Of a DNA stretch of 64,000 nt, positions 55,678 through 64,000 are shown one piece after another. The stretch is from the NCBI GenBank assembly GCA_002270565.1, contig NQMI01000130.1:1-64000 (forward strand). Reading direction: 5' to 3'. The notes beneath the pieces are model-generated. The model was given only the letters and a program-made list of their open reading frames with translations. It was not told the origin of the DNA and did not search any database. Origin of the DNA: Stenocarpella maydis. Taxonomy: Eukaryota; Ascomycota; Sordariomycetes; Diaporthales; Diaporthaceae. Numbering within the stretch: position 1 is the stretch's first letter; each line of letters begins with the position of its first letter. Position numbers and translations under genes: made by a program.

Positions 55678-57030
55678 CTGTTTGGAAATGTCTGATGGTT
55701 AGTACCCTATAGACCAGGAATATTAATATTTGGGCTGATGGTTGAAAGCCGCTCAGAGATTGACATCGCGCTTAGAGACCCTGGAGTTTGGGATGTCCCG
55801 AGGGTCCAGCCTGTAGGATAGATCCGTCCCGAGCTCGTTATCTGTTGGCAGAGTGTCAGCAGGTCGTTGAGTTGGTACCGCAGCCTTTCGGTGGCTGGAG
55901 GTTTGTCTGCCCAGGTCTGTGATGGCCTCAACTTGTACTTCCTTTTTCTTCCTGTTTTTTTTTTTTTTTTCCCCCAGATCGGCCCGGCTTGAGTACGAAA
56001 CCGACTCCGATGTGCCGTGATTCGACCGTAGCTTGATAGCCAGATGCAAATGCCTGAAAAGAAGGGCGGGACGTAAGTAAAAGAGCGAGGTGTCTCGAAA
56101 GTCGGCAGAATCCCCATCTCTCCCGTCTTGGTGGTACATTTCATCAAATATGACTTGGTCCGCTGTAAGATGATGTCTTATAGGGTAGCCTCAACGGGAT
56201 GTCCCTACGCTGAATGGTGTCCATAATTAAGTACATGAGATATAAGTACATACTTATCGAATAGACAAAATAGATTGTGGGGGAGATGTCGAACCTGTAG
56301 GCAGTTGGTTTCTCTTCCTATGACGGTCCAACTCTAGCTTTCACATGACTGCCTGTAGGCCAGCATGCCCGGCACGGAGGGGAGCAGGGCCAGGGGTTGG
56401 TGGGTGGGTCGATGCCACTGCAGTTTGATTCCCCGCATCTTGACTAGCAAGCATGGCATGGCTGGGCGGGTTTCGATGACATTGACAGGGCTTGGTTGGA
56501 GGGTTTAGAGTCCCAGCCTCAAAGGGACGTCACGCCACGCCACGCCACGCCGTAGTGTATAGGAAGCTCCTGTGTCTGGCGGATACCAAGCTCGACTCGT
56601 CTCATCATGGCGTTGGTCTGGGTGCGTCACGTATACTCGGTATAAAACAGCCGTGCATGGGCGAACAACCTCGGCCTCGGAGGAGTGCAGACAGAGCTGA
56701 CGGTGGGACAGACACGGCAGACACGACGGACAGGGGGTTTGTTCCTCCTGAAGATAAGCCTCGTCTCTCCCGGACCAACCATACTTTTTGAAAGAATCTT
56801 GATGCCTCATCCAGTCTAGCATCCGGCGAGAATGTCACTCGCATCGGGCCATCAGTAATCACTGCCCACGCCCCCCACAAAACAAAAGGGCCTCCTCTCC
56901 CACATACCCAACATTTTGCTCCAGGATATAGCCAGCCGACTCTCATGCGTGCTGGATCGCCATGGTGCATGAGTTCCGGGTCATGTGAGACACCACACCA
57001 GGCACAACGGCCTGAACTGGCCCCGGCAAG
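55678..57030. other. Intergenic region or unresolved upstream exons
   Basis: Frames at 55753-56140 on the minus strand contain protein-like pieces and a T14 run (poly-Lys on the minus strand) but no consistent gene model. A TATAAAA at 56641-56647 is the only clear promoter-like element for the gene at 57031, though 390 bases from its ATG. Confidence 0.4.
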
Positions 57031-58345
57031 ATGCGCACCCCAGCACGGCGCTCCGCTGTCATGGCCGTCGTCACGGCTATCATGGCGGTGCCTCTTGCAA
57101 GTGGCCTCACGGTTCCCTCCCCCGCCGTCGAGATTGCTCCAGGCCCGGACGCCAACACGGTCCGGATCCTCGTCTGTGGAGACTCCATATCGCAGGGGAG
57201 AGAAGGGGACTTTACCTGGAGATACAGGCTGTGGGAATGGTTTCAAGGTGCTTCCAAGGCACACCCGTCGACCACCACGACGCCAACAGCACCGGGTGGC
57301 CTGCCACAGCCTTCCGACTCGCCTGCCCCGTCCCCAAAGCTGCCCTCGTGGTCCTCATCCCCCGGTGCCAGCGCTGCCGACGATACCAAATACACCTACC
57401 CAACCATCCAATACGTAGGCCCCTTCAACGGCACCCTCCCCGCCGAGGTGGCACCTATCGACGTCGACCCGGCCAGGCCGCAGACCTGGGGCACATACCA
57501 CCCCACCGTCGACCCTCTCTTCTCCCCCGGCGGCGGCTCCAGCCACCTCGCCGTCTACGGCCGCCCGGCCTGGCAGGACATCGACGTCCTGCACGCCCAG
57601 GTCACCGCCCACCGCCCGGACGTGCTCGTCCTGCACCTGGGCATCAACGACATCGTCTGGTGGGGCAGCAACGCCACCGACCTGCTCTGGAGCGTCCAGC
57701 GCCTCGTCTTCGACGTGCGCCTCGCGCGCCCGGACATCAAGGTCCTCATCGCCGACGTCGCGCACCGCCTTGCCGTTGCGGGCAGGGAGGACATCGAGGC
57801 CACCGCCGACGAGTACAATGCCCTGCTGGATGCCAGCGCCGCAGAGTGGTGGACCGCCGGCAGCCCCGTCGAGGTCGTGAGGGTCAGCAAGGTGTATGAC
57901 TGTGGGTTTGCCCTCCCTTCTTTCTCTTCTTCTTTTATTCCCTCCCGGCACTCCGACCTGCTAATCCTGCCCAACTCCCGCAGGCAACGTATCAGCCTGC
58001 CCCGCCGGCATAGACGGCCTGCACCCCAACGCCCTGGGCGACTTCCAGATCGCCCGCGCGTACTCGCAGGTCCTGCACGACAGGTTCCGCTACGGCGACG
58101 CGCCGCTCGAGGTCCCGCGCCCCGAGTCCATCCCGGGCCTCGCCGCCTCGCCCCCGTCCGCCTACGGGGCCGCCAGCGGCAGCCTCGCGCCATCCCCCCG
58201 CGCCAGCTTCCTGGCCGCCTGCGCGGGCCTGCTGTCCCTTGTCCTCGTTGCTGCCCTGAGGCCTGAGTGGGTGCGCCTGAGGAGGCGGTGGTTCGGGCTG
58301 GGGGAGGTTGTCAAGGGGCGCTATCATCTCCTGCCGTCGAGGTGA
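57031..58345 (+). CDS. SGNH/GDSL hydrolase with C-terminal membrane anchor
   Basis: Esterase-fold enzyme. Two exons (57031-57901, 57984-58345) with an 82-base GT-AG intron give 410 residues. A signal-anchor or signal peptide occupies about residues 8-26 (MAVVTAIMAVPLASG). SGNH blocks are clear: GDSIS with the nucleophile Ser52, GIND with Asn206 (204-207), and DGLHPN with Asp301 and His304. A Ser/Pro/Thr insert lies at about 80-115, between the first two blocks. A C-terminal hydrophobic segment (FLAACAGLLSLVLVAAL) is followed by basic residues (VRLRRRW), so the enzyme is probably membrane-tethered with its catalytic part outside the cytosol. The substrate is unknown; carbohydrate O-acetyl esters and lipids are the usual candidates. 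Phase continuity at VYD-C-NVSACPAG supports the intron. Confidence 0.87.
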
Positions 58346-59858
58346 CGGAGGCTTGTTGGATCAAGGATACACATACGTGTTACGGGCGTCTCTATGCTCT
58401 TGTTTTCTTGATACCAGACCCGAGCGCGCGGTGGCTGTGGAATCCAGATCACCAGAGGGCCGGCATGTTGCACGTCGATTGATAGGCAGGTAGACGCCGA
58501 GCGGCGTCCCGGGCACCAGGCGTGGGGCTCGAGAAGCCGGGAGCTATCCGCCATGTTTTTTTGTTCTGCTCGGACAGCAGAGCCCAGGCCGCTGCGCCAT
58601 GGGCATTCAGAAAGCTGGAGATGAGACCTTTTACGATTAGAAGCATATGCTTTAGCGTGGCGTCCTGACAAGGGAGGTATCAAATTCATAACAGCACAGC
58701 ACTATGAGCCATGGTAGACTGCATGTGATCGGTATATAAGGCACGTGGACATAAAAGCACCTTAGTCCCTCGTAGTCACCTCAAAGTGGTCTGAACGATG
58801 GGGTGGAAGGCAACGCCCGGAATCCCAGTGGGCCGCAGCCCCCTGCCACGAGACCTGGGTTTCACGGTGCAGTGCGTTGTCATGCTTGAGGAGAAGAGAT
58901 TAGCCCTCTGTAAAGGCCATGCAAAGGCCATGAGCATGACAAGGGAAGAATGAAGGGGGCAAGACCCGCGCTGAAGTACAACTGCCTTAAAAGACATCAC
59001 CGGCTTAATCAACTTATTTAGCATAGAAACCCACGTATGACAAGTACCTAGATACCCTTGAATGATGCCTAGGAATCTGACCCCCAAGGCCACCCACCTA
59101 GGTAGGTAACTATATTGTTAAGATTGAGGCCTCATTGTATATGAGCAGGTAGACCAGCCATCTTTCTTTGGGCCACAAATATTCACGTGGTGTCTTGAGG
59201 CCAGTTGTTTGCCATAATATTTGCCCTTATATTTTTTGCGCTGCTGTCTTCATAGTCCAGTTCATGTCAGGTACCGAGTTCTCACGATGGTGACGATGTT
59301 GGACTATGATCGGGGGACGATGGACAATTGCAGTCTTGGGGCCTAACTTAGGAAGTGCTCTCCCTGGATCTGTCGAAGCCCAAAACTCATGCCAACACTG
59401 ATGACTAGCTTCCTGGGCAACTTGCTGAATACTTCTAAATCACACATGCTGGTACTTCACTCCGCTAGAGTGAAGCATACAGGGTAGGCAATAATGCTAG
59501 ATCCATCCTAGATATCAGTAGAATCTTTTACACTGTAATTTGTGGCTGACCTAACAAAAGTTTTATAAGCAGGATTCATGCCAAACAGCTATCTAACTAG
59601 GCGGCCCTGTCTCGCGCCCGAAGCGAAGGTGAGGCGGCGTTGTCGGGAACGGTCTACCTAAAATTCACCTGCTCTTCGTCTGAGAGCACCGAGACATTCG
59701 AGTGGGTGAATCGAATCCATCCAAAGGTCTTCAGTTGCTTCTGGTCAAACCCTGCAATTGGCCTCCGATAAATACTGCATCTTTCCAAACCACCTGGGCA
59801 ACCTTCACACTCTCCTCACCGGCTCTCTCAGCAGGATCCTTTCTTGTGAGACAACACC
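58346..59858. other. Intergenic region, no gene recognised
   Basis: No conserved frame is seen. A CGATAAATACTGC element at about 59767 lies about 90 bases before the next ATG and may be its TATA box. Confidence 0.55.
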
Positions 59859-60779
59859 ATGGAGAAGCAAAACAACCAAGAGATAGATGGCAACAAGGCC
59901 ATCAGGGCCGCCCTGGTGATGCTCAGCCCAGAGATGGCCGATGAGACGATGGCATTTATTGTCAACACTTCTGTATGTACCAATCCGGCTCGCCTGCCTC
60001 GCCGCCAAACAACATTCCCCGCTGCCCTTCTGAAGGTCAACAACACACCGCAGCCCTCGTCGCAGGACAGCAGCCCTCGTCGCAGGACAGCAGCCCTCCC
60101 ATTCTTGACCAATCTCCCATCTACACCTCTCTCCCACCCCACTGACGGCCGATCCACACAGCTCCAGCTCTGCCCACAGCCCGCGCGAGACAGCCCGGAC
60201 GCCGTGGCTGCTGATGAGAACTCGCGCCCGCACCGCTTCGGCGTCCTCATGGGACAGGTGGCCACCGCCTACGCCAACGGCCAGGGCCTGGACTTCGCAA
60301 ACGGCCGCGCCGCCGTCCACGACCTCCTCCTCGAGGACCCCGCGCACGAGGAGCTCGCCGTGCGCTTCTGCAGAGTCATGGGCCGGTGGATGCAGGCGGC
60401 ATGGGAGGGGTACAGCAGGCGCGAGGGGGAGGAGCTCGACATGATGGTGACGGAGCTGCTGGAGGAGGAGGAGGAGGCAGAGATGAGGGAGCTGGTGGGC
60501 CTGGACAGCGAGGACGATGAGGAGAGCGGTGGTGAGCAGGACGAGGCCGTGGGCGACGGCGAGGGTGACGCTTCGTCATCTGCTCCTGCTGATCCCGAGG
60601 ACAGCAGTGGCTCAGAGGATGGCAGCGACGAGGACGAGGAGGAGGATGAGGAGGATGAGGAGGACGGCTCACCATCGCCCGCCCGCCCCAGGAGCATTTT
60701 CGACCCTCTTGGTCTGGCCGAGACCGAAGACGAGGACTCGTCTGGCGATGGCAAGGGCCCCTCAGGTGGCGAGAAGTAG
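59859..60779 (+). CDS. Hypothetical acidic protein, optional in-frame intron
   Basis: I do not recognise a family. The open frame has 306 codons from the ATG at 59859. A likely intron runs from GTATGT at 59973 to CACAG at 60161: it is 189 bases, a multiple of three, with no in-frame stop, so both spliced (243 residues) and unspliced forms would be readable. Splicing joins an N-terminal helix (AIRAALVMLSPEMADETMAF) to an ordered part around HRFGVLMGQVATAYANGQGL and AVRFCRVMGRWMQAAWEGY. The last 100 residues are almost all Glu, Asp, Ser and Gly (DEDEEEDEEDEED). It may be a nuclear or ribosome-assembly type acidic protein, but this is a guess. Confidence 0.6.
   Translation: MEKQNNQEIDGNKAIRAALVMLSPEMADETMAFIVNTSVCTNPARLPRRQTTFPAALLKVNNTPQPSSQDSSPRRRTAALPFLTNLPSTPLSHPTDGRSTQLQLCPQPARDSPDAVAADENSRPHRFGVLMGQVATAYANGQGLDFANGRAAVHDLLLEDPAHEELAVRFCRVMGRWMQAAWEGYSRREGEELDMMVTELLEEEEEAEMRELVGLDSEDDEESGGEQDEAVGDGEGDASSSAPADPEDSSGSEDGSDEDEEEDEEDEEDGSPSPARPRSIFDPLGLAETEDEDSSGDGKGPSGGEK
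60051..60098 (+). repeat. 20-bp tandem repeat, 2.4 copies
   Basis: CAGCCCTCGTCGCAGGACAG occurs twice in a row and is followed by eight bases of a third copy. It lies within the probable intron of the acidic protein gene. Confidence 0.9.
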
Positions 60780-61693
60780 ATGGCTCACGCCTGGGAGGAG
60801 CCGCGCTACAACGCAGCGCCCGGCCACCTCGAGCTCATGTACCAGCAGGGAACGGCATTCGGTGAAGAATGTACGGAGGTCCATGGAGGGCCAAGCCAGA
60901 ACAGGTGGCACGTACACAACGAGGGCTGGCTTTTGCGGGACTTGTTGCCCTGCTGTCTCGACACTGCTGCAAATTACCGACGGCATAAATCTCAAGCCAG
61001 ATACAGGTGCATGCATGCAGATTTCTCGGGCTGGGAGAAGACAGGCTGCGAGTGACGGGACTTTTCCGAAGTTCTCCTCGCAGATGCACGTGCTGAGAAC
61101 GTCGCTTCAGTAAGGATGCTGGCTTCCCATGATTCGTCCATTATCGCCGGCCGCTGGCGTTTGTACCCGCATCAAGCCCTCCAAGAATCGGGCCGGGTGT
61201 GGGCCGGGTGTGCTCTTGGCGAGAAAATGGGCATCTCTTGACCAGGCTTGAAGCAAAATGTGGGGACCTGAAGACATTGCCTTCATCATCCTTCGGACTG
61301 CAAATCCGGGGAAAATGCTCTGTGGTATGTTGGCTGTGCGATGAGGCAGGTTCTTCAGCGTCTTCAAGGGCCAGAACTGTGAGGATACGACAAGTTTGAC
61401 GCTCTGCTACCTATGCCTCACCGGGCCATCCACGCGTCTCCATCACTTCACGATTGTTCCAAGTGCCGTTCAACGGCCTTGGCTGCCTCGCCGGAAGAGT
61501 GGATACTCATCCAGGGGCAAGCCGGGATCTGCACAAATATCTTGGAGACACCCCACAGAGCACATCGCCCAGACCCCAGAAACAGCTTCCCCAGTGACGG
61601 CATAGCGGACCCGCGGGCGGTATATTCATACCCGAGGCTCACGATTCTTCCCGGTATAAGAAGCAGGGCGACTCGCGGGACACAGACGTCAAG
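60780..61693. other. Intergenic region
   Basis: No gene is recognised. A TATATTCA element at 61621-61628 lies about 70 bases before the ATG of the GH28 gene. Confidence 0.55.
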
Positions 61694-63232
61694 ATGTTGG
61701 CGTTCAGCAGCAGCAGCGCGGCCCTCTTCATCATGTCTCTCACAACACGCAAGGCCCTTGCCGCGGCGGCCCTCCAGCTGCCCCTCGCCCTCTCGCAGGC
61801 CACGCCCAACGTCGCCGGCAGCACGTGTGTCGTCCAGCCTGGGCCCAACGGCACCGACTCGGCGCCGGCCATCATCGAGGCGTTCGAGCACTGCGGGCAC
61901 AACGATGCCGCCAGCAGGGGCAGGGTCGTGTTCCTGAACCAGACCTACACGGTCAGGACGGTGATGAACACGACGGGGCTCAGCAACGTCGATGTCGACC
62001 AGCAGGGCACCCTCCTGTGGGACCAGAACATCGAGTACTGGCTCGGAAACTCCCTCCCTGTGGGCTACCAGAACCAGAGCAGCGCGTGGCTGTTCGGCGG
62101 GGAGGGCATCAGGTGGGATGGCCATGGGGTTGGGACTCTTGATGGCAACGGCCAGGTGTGGTATGACTACATCAACGGCACCAACAACTACCCTGGACGC
62201 CCACACTCCATCACCTTTACCGGCGTGAGAGACACCGTGATTGAGAGGCTCAGGTTCGTCCAGAGCCAAATGTGGTAGGTGCTGCTCGGCACCCCCGGCC
62301 TGGACATGCTGTGGTTTTAATTCTGAATCACCACGTGCTCACCTCCTAACCCAGGACCATGACTATTATCCACGCCGAGAATGTGCTCTTGGAGAACATC
62401 TACGTCAATAGCACAGACCTGGAGCATCCGGTTGGCTTCGACTTCTCGTCCCTGAACGTAGGAACCCCAACGTCCAGCACGTGTTCGGAATGACCAGATG
62501 CTGACCGCAACCGCAGACGGACGGAGCCGATACTATCTATGCCAATAACATTACCTTCCGCGACTGGGTGGTAGACAATGGCGATGACAGCATCGCCATG
62601 AAGGCCAACAGCACCAACATCCTCATCGAGAACTGTGACTTTTACACGGGGCTGGGCATCGCCATCGGCAGCATCGGGCAGTATGGCAAGTGGAAACTTC
62701 GTCCAGCTCGGGAGGTGAAGAACCAACGGCTAACAGACCCACCCCAGAGGGCGAGTTCGAGACCATCGAGAACGTGACGGTCCGCAACGTCACCATCAAC
62801 AGGAACATGCGCTACGGCGCCTACGTCAAGACGTGGACCGGGACCCACACCGGCTACCCGCCCAACGGCGGCGGCGGCGGCCTGGGCTACGCGGCCAACA
62901 TCACCCTCGAGGACTTCCGCCTCCGGGACGCGGCCGGCATCTTCGCCGTCACGCAGTGCACCAGCTACAACGGCGCGTCGGGCGGCTGCGACACGAGCGA
63001 GTTCAACATCCGCGACCTGCGCCTGCTCGGCTGGGCCGGCACCGCCGCCAGCGACGTCGTGGGGGACATCCAGTGCAGCGCCGCCAGCCCCTGCACCGGC
63101 ATCGTCATCGACCGGGTCGACATCGTCGACCCGGTCAACGGCACGCGCCCTGCCAGCTACCTGTGCGACAATGTTGTTGATCCTGCCGGGTTCAACTGCA
63201 CTGGTCTGCCGTGGGAGGAGAACCCTAGGTGA
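61694..63232 (+). CDS. GH28 pectinase, rhamnogalacturonase-like, secreted
   Basis: Right-handed beta-helix glycoside hydrolase acting on pectin. Exons 61694-62274, 62355-62457, 62517-62685 and 62748-63232 give 445 residues. The last intron starts with GC (GCAAGT), the only choice that keeps the frame at GQY-E-GEFETIENV. A signal peptide precedes ATPNVAG; the start may instead be the Met at 61733. Family motifs: NTDGADT with Asp230 and Asp233, GDDSIA with Asp251 and Asp252, and YVKTW with Lys312. The usual GHG is GLGIAIGS, with Leu274 where endo-polygalacturonases have the catalytic-site His. Many N-glycosylation sites occur. The altered GHG and GSIGQY pattern suggests an exo-acting rhamnogalacturonan or related subgroup, but substrate is not proven. 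Confidence 0.9.
62686..62747 (+). other. GC-AG intron of the GH28 gene
   Basis: The donor reads G|GCAAGT and the acceptor CCCCAG|AGG, with CTAAC as branch site, for a 62-base intron. Using the nearby GT (GTGGAA) would shift the downstream frame out of the conserved GEFETIENV. Confidence 0.75.
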
Positions 63233-63850
63233 TGGGGGTTCTGTAGATTTCATGACTGGTCATGTAGATGGATGAATACAAACCATTGGGAGCCCCCAAA
63301 AATATCCACATGGCCAGAATTCCGGATCGCCTGGGCTAGGAATGCCTGTCTGCCTTGATCAATCAGATGATGCTGTGACAACTCGAAGCATCCGCACCCC
63401 CCATCTCCATATAGTGACAACTACTTGCCGTTCTACGTAGTTTAACTAAATCAAAGACCAAATACCAAACGTAATGACCTTCGACGGGGTCAACTTTTGT
63501 TGGCGGAGTTGGCAGCAGACAACAAAGCAATTCCGCTTCCGAGAACAAGTGATGCGTTCGCACTAGACGAGGACGATTGTCTGAGCAGTTTGTTCACCCC
63601 AACAAAGAAGGACCGTGTGATTATCACGAATGAATGGAACCAGATGGGGGATTGTTTCTTTACCCGGTAAAACGATTCCTGCAGCACTGGCATCCACGAT
63701 ATGAAACCCCGTTGCCGCTCTCTGCTTCGGCCTGCATCTGTCCACTCTTCCCCCACACTCACCTTTACTTGGCGGGGACCTGAACACTACTTACTATATT
63801 CACCAACATACCCGAGCCAACCCACAAAATTGCCCCCCTGCTCGAACAAC
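63233..63850. other. Intergenic region, no gene recognised
   Basis: 3' flank of the GH28 gene and leader of the next gene. No coding frame is convincing. Confidence 0.5.
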
Positions 63851-64000
63851 ATGGCCTCGGACACTTCATTCCTGGCCGGCGGCAGGCGGCCAAGCGACTC
63901 GCCGCGGCAGCCGGGCTACGCCCCCAAGCACAAGCGCGGCAGGCCCGCCGGCCGCCGCGAGCACTTTGGGATTCACCTCCGCGCCGCCGGGTACGCCATG
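63851..64000 (+). CDS. Partial gene, N-terminus only, AT-hook-like start
   Basis: The ATG at 63851 opens a frame that runs off the window after 50 codons. It starts MASDTSFLAGGRRPSDSP and contains the basic stretch HKRGRPAGRREH, which resembles an AT-hook (RGRP core). Frame and GC-rich codon use fit a real gene, but too little is present for a family. Confidence 0.5.
   Translation, partial: MASDTSFLAGGRRPSDSPRQPGYAPKHKRGRPAGRREHFGIHLRAAGYAM

Noticed and set aside
1..64000. tRNA genes
   Set aside because: I looked for B-box-like GGTTCGANTCC on both strands by eye and found no copy with a matching A box; a dedicated scan could still find one.

Overview
The window looks like nuclear DNA of a filamentous ascomycete, probably a Sordariomycete (that rank is inference). 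The genes have short GT-AG introns of about 45-190 bases, many with CTAAC/CTGAC-type branch sites. The products are typical of moulds: a secreted deuterolysin, a histidine acid phosphatase, a bicupin oxalate decarboxylase, a GH28 pectinase and an NRPS-like A-T-R reductase. AT-rich islands resemble RIP-decayed repeats. I recognise no tRNA, rRNA or intact transposon.

Layout. Positions 2.4-8.6 kb hold the deuterolysin, an unknown acidic-tailed protein and an af470-like (DUF4188) membrane protein. Positions 11.3-15.9 kb hold a frame-disrupted luciferase-domain (DUF5519-like) gene, a histidine acid phosphatase and a small secreted Cys-rich protein. At 17.0-24.1 kb an A-T-R carboxylate-reductase-type NRPS-like gene is divergent from an aldo/keto reductase, with a DUF1275 membrane protein next to it; this could be a small metabolite locus. 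An oxalate decarboxylase lies at 26.1-27.6 kb. Positions 29.9-34.5 kb hold three small disordered-protein loci. Two of these are diverged copies that share TATA box, leader and start spacing, but one copy has ACG where the other has ATG. About 9.5 kb without convincing genes follows.

The most striking gene is an uninterrupted 10.47-kb reading frame (43956-54425, 3489 residues). It has the architecture of a multimodular NRPS, but almost every catalytic signature is changed. The carrier Ser is Gln or Glu in three carrier domains (GGDQ, GGDE, GGDE). The condensation HHxxxDG motif is lost in two domains. The adenylation core motifs are eroded. A roughly 660-residue Ser/Pro-rich tail follows. The frame has stayed open, so this reads as a maintained pseudo-NRPS with a new role, not as a dead gene.

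The right end holds a frame-shifted remnant, an SGNH hydrolase with a C-terminal membrane anchor, an unknown acidic protein, a GH28 enzyme whose fourth exon is reached only through a GC-AG intron, and the first 50 codons of a further gene. Three genes (luciferase-domain, NRPS-like reductase, aldo/keto reductase) need frameshifts at G-rich runs to read through. Either the assembly has indels there or these genes are decaying.
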